Assembly (NCBI GenBank): GCA_937900125.1
Contig: CALCEK010000230.1
Location: 1-14,649 of the forward strand
Direction of reading: 5' to 3'
DNA from: an uncultured Treponema sp.
Lineage (GTDB): Bacteria; Spirochaetota; Spirochaetia; Treponematales; Treponemataceae
Length of the DNA stretch: 14,649 bases
In this document: in pieces, positions 5,806 to 12,943 of the stretch
Numbering within the stretch: the stretch's first letter is position 1
How the letters are laid out: each line of letters begins with the position of its first letter
Translations under genes and position numbers: made by a program
The notes under the pieces: model-generated
Databases searched by the model: none
The model's input: the letters and a program-made list of their open reading frames with translations, nothing else
Told to the model about the DNA's origin: nothing

Positions 5806-7008
5806 TTAACGATTTTTGTCTGGAACAATCATTGTGTCAATTTTGACATTTTTTTGTTTGGCAAGAAGCAATACCATTTCTTGCGTTATCTTTTTTACAC
5901 CGCGTGGTTTTGGGTGAGGTTCTGCGTCTCCAATCAAAATGATTCGTTTTTCCGCTTCCTCTCTCCAATCAAAATATTCGAGCCCAGCATACAAAGCTTC
6001 AAAAACTGCTTCTGGGCGGTCGCCACCTTCATTTCCGTGTATAACAGGAGAAGCGAGATTTTTTTCAAAAACCTTTAAATTATCTGTAAATGGAAAAGGT
6101 TTTACGGGTAAACTTTTGTAAGAATAGGAATCGCCATAATCGCGATAAAATACAAGTCCTATTCTAAAATCGCCCCATTTTTTTGTCTGCTCTTTAAATC
6201 GCGGAAGCCAGTTTTTTGAAAGCGATTCCAAATCATCTTTCATACTCCCTGTGGTATCTATTGCAAACAAAATATCCACAATCTGTTCATTTTCCAAATC
6301 ATCAAGCAAAGAAATTAAATCGTCTGGCAAAGAATCTGAACTACTTGAATAAGTTATTTTGCCATCGCCACCGTCTGCAAGCTCTTCAAAAGCAAATGCC
6401 GCAGTTGGATTAAAATCGTCTATAAGAATTACGGGCGTATTTGTAATTTCAATCTCTGTTTCTTTAGGTTCGGGAAAATCAAACATAAACGGATTATCCT
6501 TAAAATCACCTGAATAATCGCCATATTTTTCTGTAAAAGTGCGAATATTTACAAAAGTTCCCTTTCCAATTTTTACAGTGCCATTTCTTGTCCAAGGATA
6601 ACCGAATTCTAATACTGGGGGGATGTATATTAAAAAACATTCGCCCAAATTTTTATAAGTATCCACCGTTGAAGAAATTAAACTGTTTTTTGCATAAGGC
6701 GAATCCAAAATTTTTCCGTTTAAGTATCTAATTTCATCTCCATTTAAGGAATTGTATTTTAATGCGCGATAGGCAAAATTGTCTTCCTTGCCTTCTGGGT
6801 CACGAGTTGTTTCAACGAGCATTACACTCTGAACGCCGGGCTTTTTTTTGATATACAAATTGATTCCCGATTTTTCTGTTCCAATTGAACGCCCGCTATT
6901 ATATTCTACAGCAATGTCTTCTTGCAAAATTGTCAAATCGACATCAGCAAAACAAAATCCTAGTGCAAAAAAAGATGCAAAAAGAGAAAACAAGTATTTC
7001 TTTGTCAT
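5806..7008 (-). CDS. Secreted von Willebrand factor A domain protein
   Basis: A 400-residue protein with a cleavable signal peptide (MTKKYLFSLFASFFALGFCFA, likely cut before DVDL). An unrecognised N-terminal region of about 220 residues is followed by a VWA domain from about 244. Its metal-ion-dependent adhesion site reads DTTGS (251-255), with later conserved parts GGDRPEA (328-334) and LIGDAEPH (358-365). VWA domains bind ligands through a divalent metal; here the location would be periplasmic or surface. The partner is unknown. The frame extends upstream to 7083, but ATG 7008 is chosen because it gives a textbook signal peptide. No good Shine-Dalgarno is visible at either start. It is divergent from the 368-residue gene and convergent with the lipoprotein gene, with hairpins between. 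Confidence 0.84.
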   Translation of the reverse strand: MTKKYLFSLFASFFALGFCFADVDLTILQEDIAVEYNSGRSIGTEKSGINLYIKKKPGVQSVMLVETTRDPEGKEDNFAYRALKYNSLNGDEIRYLNGKILDSPYAKNSLISSTVDTYKNLGECFLIYIPPVLEFGYPWTRNGTVKIGKGTFVNIRTFTEKYGDYSGDFKDNPFMFDFPEPKETEIEITNTPVILIDDFNPTAAFAFEELADGGDGKITYSSSSDSLPDDLISLLDDLENEQIVDILFAIDTTGSMKDDLESLSKNWLPRFKEQTKKWGDFRIGLVFYRDYGDSYSYKSLPVKPFPFTDNLKVFEKNLASPVIHGNEGGDRPEAVFEALYAGLEYFDWREEAEKRIILIGDAEPHPKPRGVKKITQEMVLLLAKQKNVKIDTMIVPDKNR

Positions 7009-7063
7009 ACAACTATTTTCGGTGTTTTGCACGAGCAATTTTAGCAAGAATCTAAAAAAACAC

Positions 7064-7092
7064 AAGACAAATAGCAAAAACAATGCTATACT
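7064..7092 (+). promoter_or_regulatory. Promoter of the 368-residue gene, possibly leaderless
   Basis: AAGACA (7064-7069), a 17-nt spacer and TATACT (7087-7092) preceded by TGC, an extended -10. The -10 ends 8 nt before ATG 7101, so transcription would start at or just before the start codon. Confidence 0.65.
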
Positions 7093-7100
7093 AAAATCCT

Positions 7101-8207
7101 ATGACCGAAAATGAGCAGAATCAAGATTTTACTTTTACATCAGTCAATTTAGATTCCTTTTTTGAAGATATTGAACCAGTTTCAGATTCAATTAAGATTG
7201 GAATCACACTTTTAACACCACGCCAAGAAGAACTTACTCGAAAATTGGTGGCAGCTTTAAAAAAGAATTCCCCAAGCCATGTTGCCATTTTGGAAAAACG
7301 CTTAAGCGATATGCAACTTTTGTCAACCGCAATAGCGCAATTCCCTTCGCTTTTAGAGCGGACAATTACAAACACTTCAATTCGTACCCCAGAGGGGCTT
7401 ATTGATAACCTTGTAGCCTATCAGGAAGAAGGGGACAATCTTCTTCATATGCCGTCAAAGGCGGAATTAGGGCGGGGATTCCTTGTCGCAAAAATTCACA
7501 GTTTTTATTCAATGACAAAACTCGCAAAAGACCATGCAAAAATGACCGATGCAGAGGTAAAAGAATACAATGACGAAACGGTCGCAATGATGTTTACCCT
7601 CATGGCAGAAGATGTGTATTTAAACTTGATTCGCGATAAAACGCTGAATATGGATTTGCGAAAGCAATTATCTTACGCGCTCATAACGCTTTGGGAACAT
7701 CGCTCGGACCAAACGATTACAGATATTGCGCCCGTTTTACAAAGTATTTGGTCGGCACGCAGAACTTTAGCTCCCGCTTTTGGCACAATGATGGGAACAA
7801 GCGAACTTTTGCTTGTTAGTATACAAATGGATAGTCAATGGACGCAATTTATAAAAGACCGCTTAGGCGATACAGACGTTTCTCAGTCAATGGAAGAATT
7901 TTTGTTTGGGCTTTCTTACGAACAAATTTTGCGGTTGCGGTCAATTTTAAAAAGTCAAGGTGTAAAAGCGATTGGTCGCGATGAAGTAAGTGCGTATCTT
8001 GGCGAGCGGGTTAAAACTGACATAAGTCTTGACTATCGTGATTTTTATCTTCTATATACTATACGCCGCGATAATGCGCGTGCAAGACAACGTTTGCGCT
8101 TGCCAGGCCCAAAAAAAACCTTAGAAGACCATTTTATTCGCTACGTTATGGAAAAAAATCAAGAACAGCAACTAGAAAACGCCCTACTTGGAAAAGGCAA
8201 CGAATAG
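7101..8207 (+). CDS. Uncharacterised 368-residue protein
   Basis: I do not recognise this protein. It has no signal peptide or membrane segment, so it is probably cytosolic. The sequence is predicted to be almost entirely helical, with a short acidic N-terminus (MTENEQNQDFTFTSVNLDSF), repeated charged helices (LTPRQEELTRKLVAALKKN; KMTDAEVKEYNDETVAMM) and a basic C-terminal part (RRDNARARQRLRLPGPKK, about 325-342) that could contact nucleic acid or an acidic partner. That last point is speculation. No catalytic motif was found. Codon use matches its neighbours and the frame is intact. ATG 7101 lacks a Shine-Dalgarno and lies 8 nt after an extended -10, so it may be leaderless. It is monocistronic, between the divergent VWA gene and prs, which has its own promoter. 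Confidence 0.8.
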   Translation: MTENEQNQDFTFTSVNLDSFFEDIEPVSDSIKIGITLLTPRQEELTRKLVAALKKNSPSHVAILEKRLSDMQLLSTAIAQFPSLLERTITNTSIRTPEGLIDNLVAYQEEGDNLLHMPSKAELGRGFLVAKIHSFYSMTKLAKDHAKMTDAEVKEYNDETVAMMFTLMAEDVYLNLIRDKTLNMDLRKQLSYALITLWEHRSDQTITDIAPVLQSIWSARRTLAPAFGTMMGTSELLLVSIQMDSQWTQFIKDRLGDTDVSQSMEEFLFGLSYEQILRLRSILKSQGVKAIGRDEVSAYLGERVKTDISLDYRDFYLLYTIRRDNARARQRLRLPGPKKTLEDHFIRYVMEKNQEQQLENALLGKGNE

Positions 8208-8252
8208 TTGAATTTTCTCGATTTTTCCGCTTTTCAAAAATGGCAGTTTGCA

Positions 8253-8282
8253 TTGACCAACCAACAAAAAATTTGTTAGAAT
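8253..8282 (+). promoter_or_regulatory. Putative prs promoter
   Basis: TTGACC (8253-8258), an 18-nt spacer and TAGAAT (8277-8282). The predicted start near 8289 gives a leader of about 85 nt before prs. Confidence 0.6.
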
Positions 8283-8305
8283 AAAGCAACAGATACTATA
8301 CTTGT

Positions 8306-8346
8306 TCTAAAACTGAACTTTCTGAACAATTTTACTCTGTTTTAGA
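8306..8346 (+). promoter_or_regulatory. Stem-loop in the prs leader
   Basis: TCTAAAAC (8306-8313) pairs perfectly with GTTTTAGA (8339-8346) around a 25-nt loop, extendable by two G-T pairs. It ends 15 nt before the prs Shine-Dalgarno (AAGGGGAGA, 8362-8370). A regulatory role is only inferred, and no known riboswitch class was recognised. Confidence 0.3.
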
Positions 8347-8373
8347 GTTGCCAACACTCTCAAGGGGAGAATA

Positions 8374-9681
8374 ATGCCATACTCCGAACCAACTGAACTT
8401 GCTGTGGTTGCCTGTCCTGGTGGAGAATCTTTTGCAAATGAAGTGATTACCCACCTGCGCCACATGTACAAACACCGCTTTAGCTTAAAAAGCGATGTTA
8501 TTTCTAAGCGATACAATCTTGACAAAGATTCTCTTGTTCAACAAATAAATTTGGACAATGATTTACGAACAAGTGATTTGTGTATCAAGGGAATGGTTGA
8601 TAAGTATCGCCCGCCAATGTTCAAGGTAAACACAAGATTCACCTATTTTGCAAATGGCGAATTCAAGTGTGAGCTTTTGGATTCTGTGCGCGGAAAAGAT
8701 GTCTTCATTTTTCAAGATGTAGAAAATCACGAAAAGATTCCATTAAATGACGGTAAAAATCAAATGGCGTTGAGTGTAAACGACCATGTGATGAGTCTTT
8801 TGGTAGGAATTGATGCAGTTCGTCAAGCTGGGGCAAAACAAATTACACTAGTTTTACCCGTATATCCGTATAGTCGTCAGCATAAAAAGAAAGGACGAGA
8901 AGGTCTTACCGCCGCACTTTTAGGTCATATTTACGAAAGTATGGAAGTTAAGCGAATTATAACGCTCGATTTACATTCGCGCGAAATTGTAAACGCTTTT
9001 AGCCACACTCACCTTGAAAATCTGCACGCTTCTTACCAAATTATTCGGGAACTTGCAAAAGTAATTGACCTTACAAAAGAGGATTTGGTTGTTGTTAGCC
9101 CAGACACAGGTGCAATCGACAGAAACAAATTCTATGCAACAGGCTTAAAAAAATCGCTCGCAATGATTTACAAGGAACGCGATTATTCGATTGTAACTCA
9201 AGACGCAAAAAATACGAACATAAAAAGCATAAAACTTTTGGGCGATGTTCACGGAAAAGTTGCATTTATGGCGGACGATATGTTAGGAACGGGCGGAACG
9301 CTCCTAAAAGCGATGGGCTTTTTGCACGAACAGGGAGCTACAAAAGTTATTGCTGCAATTAGTTTGCCATTTTTTACTGGAAATGCTGTACAATTGTTCG
9401 ATGAAGCCTATAAGCAGGGGCTTTTCTATCGCATAATTGGAACAAATGCGGTGTATCACGAAGAACTTTTAAAACGCGAGTGGTACATCAGCACAAACGT
9501 GAGTGGTTTATTTGCAAATGTAATTACGCGCCTTCATCACAATCAGTCATTGAGCGACCTTATGGATAATCGTTCAATAATCGACAAAATGATAAAAGCG
9601 AGTCGTCCTGCGGAAACAAAAGACGAACATTTAGCAGACCCAACAGGTGTTGCGGTAAACAACTGCGACCCAATCGCCTAA
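8374..9681 (+). CDS. prs: Ribose-phosphate pyrophosphokinase (PRPP synthetase), long form
   Basis: PRPP synthetase transfers pyrophosphate from ATP to ribose 5-phosphate, supplying purine, pyrimidine, NAD, histidine and tryptophan synthesis. Visible motifs are the ATP-binding YPYSRQHKKKGRE (164-176), DLHSREIVNAF (199-209), and the PRPP-binding loop DDMLGTGGT (301-309). At 435 residues it is about 120 longer than the usual 315-residue enzyme. The extra sequence is an N-terminal segment (about 1-85, including the PPMFKVNTRFTYFANGEFK region that aligns to the usual N-terminus), a few internal insertions and a tail after about 400. The DDMLGTGGT loop is intact, so activity is expected. AAGGGGAGA (8362-8370) is a strong Shine-Dalgarno. 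It leads an operon: the FGGY kinase starts 1 nt after its stop. Confidence 0.94.
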   Translation: MPYSEPTELAVVACPGGESFANEVITHLRHMYKHRFSLKSDVISKRYNLDKDSLVQQINLDNDLRTSDLCIKGMVDKYRPPMFKVNTRFTYFANGEFKCELLDSVRGKDVFIFQDVENHEKIPLNDGKNQMALSVNDHVMSLLVGIDAVRQAGAKQITLVLPVYPYSRQHKKKGREGLTAALLGHIYESMEVKRIITLDLHSREIVNAFSHTHLENLHASYQIIRELAKVIDLTKEDLVVVSPDTGAIDRNKFYATGLKKSLAMIYKERDYSIVTQDAKNTNIKSIKLLGDVHGKVAFMADDMLGTGGTLLKAMGFLHEQGATKVIAAISLPFFTGNAVQLFDEAYKQGLFYRIIGTNAVYHEELLKREWYISTNVSGLFANVITRLHHNQSLSDLMDNRSIIDKMIKASRPAETKDEHLADPTGVAVNNCDPIA

Positions 9682-9682
9682 A

Positions 9683-10924
9683 ATGAAAGCCGTTCTGTGT
9701 GCAGACATTGGAACTTCTTCTTTAAAGGCAGCCGTAATTTCTTTTAGCGGAATAGTTTTAGGGCGTAGCCGACAAGCATTTTTGCGCTACTACACCGAAA
9801 CTTCCGCAAAAGAATGGTTTTTTAGCCTAAAATGCGCAATTTTAGACATACAAGCGCAATTAGAAGCAAAAAGCCAAAAACTTGAACTCTGCGCCTTGTG
9901 CATAAGCGGAAACGGGCCTACCATTTGTGCACCCACAGGCGAAACACTTTTGTGGAATCACAGTGCTCCTCAAAATTCGTATCAAGGGGATTCGCTTTTT
10001 ATTCCGAGAATCCTTTCATTTAAAGATAAATTTAAGGAAGTTTGGAAAAAATCTGATATTATCTTCAGCGGACCTGAGTTTTTAATTTGGCAGTTAACAG
10101 GAAACGCGCTTTCTATTCTGCCCGAAAAACGCTATACAAATGCCTATTGGTCTTTAGATAGTCTTAAATCGAGTGGATTAAGCGATGAAGAAGCAAAAAA
10201 GCTCCCCGATTTTGTTTCTCCCGCAAGCAAAGCTGGAAATCTTACAGAAAATGCCGCAAAAGATTTAGCACTTTTAAGCGGACTTCCTGTTTTTTGCGGT
10301 GCGCCAGATTTTATAAGTGCTTTGGTGGGAACAAACACGCTTTCTGTAGGTTCTTTGTGCGACCGAGCAGGCTCTAGCGAAGGCTTAAATTTGTGTACAA
10401 AAGAGCCGTTAAACGCGGAGGGGATTCGTACTTTGCCTTCGGTGATTCCTGATTTGTGGAATGCGAGCGTACTTTTGCCCGCTTCTGGAACGCAATTTGA
10501 AGCTTTTAGAAAAAAAATCGAGCGCGAATGTGGAAGGGAAATTTCATTTAAAGAATTAGTCGATTCTTGTGTTACAAGCGATGGTTCTAAAGCAAGTCTT
10601 GACCAAGGAAAATATTTGATGTTGCAAACAGCATTACAAGTGCGCGATGGGATTTTCCTTTTGAAAAAAAACATAAATGCGCAGCGCGAGGCGGGTTTTG
10701 TTCCAGATTCTATGATGATTACAGGCGGGCAAGCGCAAAATTCTAGTTGGAATCAAATGAAAAGCACAATTACAGGGCTTAAAATTAAAGTTCCCGAATG
10801 TAGCGATGCCGAATTGATAGGAGATGCGGTGTTTGCATTGCTTGGACTCGGCGTTTTTGATTCAATTAAAAAAGGGGCAGACAGCCTTTGCCGAATTTCT
10901 GAAATTTTTGAGCCACAAGAATGA
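9683..10924 (+). CDS. FGGY family carbohydrate kinase
   Basis: A 413-residue sugar kinase of the FGGY/actin-like ATPase fold. The N-terminal phosphate-binding loop is ADIGTSSLKAAV (7-18). CGAPDFISALVGTN (205-218) carries the likely catalytic base Asp209. The C-terminal domain has MITGGQAQNSSWNQM (345-359) and AELIGDAVFALLGLG (376-390). Family members (xylulokinase, ribulokinase, glycerol kinase and others) phosphorylate sugars or polyols with ATP; typical length is near 490, so this is a compact member and the substrate cannot be named. It begins 1 nt after prs without its own Shine-Dalgarno and ends with ATGA overlapping the next gene, both signs of translational coupling. A pentose or pentitol substrate would fit the operon, but that is inference. 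Confidence 0.85.
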   Translation: MKAVLCADIGTSSLKAAVISFSGIVLGRSRQAFLRYYTETSAKEWFFSLKCAILDIQAQLEAKSQKLELCALCISGNGPTICAPTGETLLWNHSAPQNSYQGDSLFIPRILSFKDKFKEVWKKSDIIFSGPEFLIWQLTGNALSILPEKRYTNAYWSLDSLKSSGLSDEEAKKLPDFVSPASKAGNLTENAAKDLALLSGLPVFCGAPDFISALVGTNTLSVGSLCDRAGSSEGLNLCTKEPLNAEGIRTLPSVIPDLWNASVLLPASGTQFEAFRKKIERECGREISFKELVDSCVTSDGSKASLDQGKYLMLQTALQVRDGIFLLKKNINAQREAGFVPDSMMITGGQAQNSSWNQMKSTITGLKIKVPECSDAELIGDAVFALLGLGVFDSIKKGADSLCRISEIFEPQE

Positions 10925-11586
10925 AAATCTATTCAATTCCTGATACCATTACAACAATTATTTTTGACATTGACGGAACTCTTTACACAAATTCAGATTA
11001 TGTTAAGGAACAAGTTGATGTGCAACTTAGACATTGGGCAAAAATCAACGGAATGTCCGCAGATGAAGCAAGAAAAAAAATGGCAAATTTTAGAGAAAAT
11101 TGGGCTTTATCGCACGGGGGAGAAAAAATCAGTTTGGGAAACGCTTTTATCGCATTTGGTGTAGACTTAGAAACGAGCATTAAATGGCGAAACGAACTTC
11201 TTGTACCTGAAAATTATCTTAAAGTAGACAAAAAATTATTTGACGCACTTTCTGCGCTTAAAAAAACAAAATGCGTATCTTATGTATGCGTTACAAACAA
11301 TCCAGTTCAGGCGGCAAAGCGAACATTAAAGGCACTCGGAGTAGAAAAACTTCTTCCGCAGGTAGTCGGGCTAGATTCTTGCAAAAAATCAAAACCCGCA
11401 AAAGAAATGCTTGAATTAGCATTAAAAATTACAGGCGCAAAAGCAGAAAATTGCTTATCGGTGGGTGACCGTTACGACATTGACCTTGCACTCCCCTTGC
11501 AATTAGGAATGGGAGCTGTCTTGGTTACAGGCGTTGAAGACGTTTATAATCTTTGCAACCGCCTTTCTGAAAATCTGTCATTTTGA
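10921..11586 (+). CDS. HAD superfamily hydrolase (phosphatase)
   Basis: A 221-residue cytosolic HAD phosphatase with all four motifs: I, FDIDGTLY (15-22, nucleophile Asp16, acid Asp18); II, VTNN (124-127); III, Lys158 (KKSKPAKEM); IV, VGDRYDID (181-188). A helical cap lies between motifs I and II (C1 type). The DxDGTLY form is common in the pyrimidine 5'-nucleotidase and phosphoglycolate phosphatase groups, which makes a nucleotidase or small sugar-phosphate phosphatase the best guess; the substrate is not determined by sequence. Its ATG overlaps the kinase stop (ATGA), so it is the third gene of the prs operon. Length is typical. Confidence 0.87.
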   Translation: MKIYSIPDTITTIIFDIDGTLYTNSDYVKEQVDVQLRHWAKINGMSADEARKKMANFRENWALSHGGEKISLGNAFIAFGVDLETSIKWRNELLVPENYLKVDKKLFDALSALKKTKCVSYVCVTNNPVQAAKRTLKALGVEKLLPQVVGLDSCKKSKPAKEMLELALKITGAKAENCLSVGDRYDIDLALPLQLGMGAVLVTGVEDVYNLCNRLSENLSF

Positions 11587-11724
11587 GGGGACAAAAAATA
11601 CTGAAGTTTCCGAACACTTTTAATGACATATTAGACAGACTCTAAAAATTCTTCTATAAGTTACAGATTTTTTTGCCGTTAATCTAAAGGGTGAGAGTTT
11701 CTTAAAAAATTAGAATTTTAAAGA

Positions 11725-11738
11725 TATACTTGTATACT
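11725..11738 (+). promoter_or_regulatory. Tandem -10-like boxes before the second MBL gene
   Basis: TATACT occurs at 11725-11730 and again at 11733-11738, separated by TG. Neither has a convincing -35 at 16-18 nt. They lie in the 197-nt gap (11587-11783) between the HAD gene and the MBL gene, and a promoter here is plausible but not proven. A small hairpin GCAC-TTGT-GTGC follows at 11742-11753. Otherwise the gap is AT-rich, with no ORF or obvious terminator seen. Confidence 0.4.
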
Positions 11739-11783
11739 TACGCACTTGTGTGCTTAATTTATGGATTTGGGGGCTAGAGATAT

Positions 11784-12647
11784 ATGGAAATTTTACCTTT
11801 AGAAGGGGAACTTAGATTTACAAATTCTGGTAAAATGGAATTGTTCTTTTTGGGAACAGGGAGTGCCTTTGTTAAAGAAAATTTTCAGACAAATCTCCTT
11901 ATAATAAAAGGAAATGACCATTTGCTCATTGACTGCGGAACGCTCTGTCCTTTTGCATTTCATTCTTACAAATCTTCCGTTGTAAAAGTTAAGAACATTT
12001 TTTTAACGCATAGCCACTCCGACCACATTGGTGGCGTTGAAGAATTAGCCCTTTTGCACAAATACGGCGACAAAATTCGACCAAAAATGATTGTTACCGA
12101 CCGTTACAAACGCATTTTGTGGCTTCAGAGTTTGCGCGGAGGGCTAATGTACGGCGAACAGGACAAAAAAGATCCCGTACCAGACGAAAAAAGGCGCTTT
12201 TTAACATTTGAAGACTATTTTGAACAAATAAAACCGCGCCTTATCACAAAAAAACCGCGCGATATGTACGAAGCTCAAATTGGCGAAATTAACGTAAAAA
12301 TGTTTCGCACAATGCACATTCCTGGGGACGTGCCTTCTTGGAGAGAAAGTGCGTGGAGTTGCGGCGTTATTTTAAATGACAAAATTCTTTTTTCTGGGGA
12401 CACGCGCTTTGACCCCGAATTAATTACCTGGCTTGAAAAACAATTTAAGATTGATTACATTTTTCATGATTGTCAGGCGTTTACAGGCGGTGTTCATGCT
12501 GCCCTTAGCGAGTTAGAAACGCTCCCTGCGGCGACAAAGGAAAAAATGTATCTTTGCCATTACAGCGACAATTTTAGCAATTTTGACGCAAAAGCACACG
12601 GTTTTGCAGGTTTAACAGAACGTGGCGTTTACTATTGCGTTGAATAA
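11784..12647 (+). CDS. MBL-fold metallo-hydrolase
   Basis: A 287-residue metallo-beta-lactamase-fold enzyme. It has LGTGSAF (23-29), LLIDCGT (47-53), the metal-binding HSHSDH (76-81), and further likely ligands His178 (TMHIP), Asp206 in FSGDTRFD and His259 in LCHYSD; IFHDCQ (226-231) precedes the last. It differs from the PhnP-like protein earlier in the window: no N-terminal CxC cluster and a different central region (LWLQSLRGGLMYGE). The substrate is unknown; hydrolysis of phosphodiesters or other esters is the general family role. The start is unsure: ATG 11784 gives a conserved-looking lead strand (EGELRFTNSGKMELFFLG), while ATG 11835 would begin at MELFFLGTGS; neither has a clear Shine-Dalgarno. 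An intrinsic terminator follows. Confidence 0.85.
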   Translation: MEILPLEGELRFTNSGKMELFFLGTGSAFVKENFQTNLLIIKGNDHLLIDCGTLCPFAFHSYKSSVVKVKNIFLTHSHSDHIGGVEELALLHKYGDKIRPKMIVTDRYKRILWLQSLRGGLMYGEQDKKDPVPDEKRRFLTFEDYFEQIKPRLITKKPRDMYEAQIGEINVKMFRTMHIPGDVPSWRESAWSCGVILNDKILFSGDTRFDPELITWLEKQFKIDYIFHDCQAFTGGVHAALSELETLPAATKEKMYLCHYSDNFSNFDAKAHGFAGLTERGVYYCVE

Positions 12648-12688
12648 TTTTGTTTGAATTGGGTTTTTAGGCATATTTGTAGAATTAT

Positions 12689-12718
12689 GGGCATTTTCTA
12701 GAGAATGCCCTAATTTTT
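12689..12718 (+). terminator. Intrinsic terminator after the second MBL gene
   Basis: GGGCATT (12689-12695) pairs with AATGCCC (12704-12710), extendable by a G-T pair and two further pairs inside, followed by TAATTTTT. It lies about 40 nt after the MBL stop and separates it from ilvC. A smaller hairpin AGTCC/GGACT (12730-12749) follows. Confidence 0.8.
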
Positions 12719-12836
12719 ACTACACAATGAGTCCGCTACAAATAGGACTTTGCGCACCACCTTTTGCCTATAAAAAGAAAAAGTGCCTTTATGCACAAAC
12801 GGGCTTTCCCACCCTCCGCAAAAAATAAAACTCACC

Positions 12837-12865
12837 TTGATTCAACGGCACAACTTTATTATACT
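12837..12865 (+). promoter_or_regulatory. ilvC promoter
   Basis: TTGATT (12837-12842), a 17-nt spacer and TATACT (12860-12865), giving a start near 12872 and a leader of about 70 nt. No leucine/isoleucine/valine-rich leader peptide or terminator was seen between it and the gene. The 296-nt gap 12648-12943 otherwise holds the upstream terminator and no gene. Confidence 0.7.
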
Positions 12866-12943
12866 AGATTTGTATTAAAATTGTTTTTGAATAGTTTTGT
12901 ACAAAAGAGGCGCAGAAATTGCGTTGTTTTAGGAGAATTTAGG

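Noticed and set aside
7009..7083. Upstream extension of the VWA gene
   Set aside because: It would put a second hydrophobic segment before a complete signal peptide that starts at ATG 7008, and it has no ribosome binding site.
10144..10674. Minus-strand open frame of 176 codons
   Set aside because: It lies fully antisense to the FGGY kinase, whose family motifs are clear, and it has no ribosome binding site or recognisable domain.
12730..12749. Hairpin AGTCC/GGACT as a second terminator or tRNA-like structure
   Set aside because: The 5-bp stem with a 10-nt loop is weak, lacks a T run and does not fit a tRNA fold.
12764..12943. N-terminal extension of the ilvC frame by 60 codons
   Set aside because: The promoter lies inside this stretch, a good Shine-Dalgarno precedes ATG 12944, and the extension does not resemble the family.
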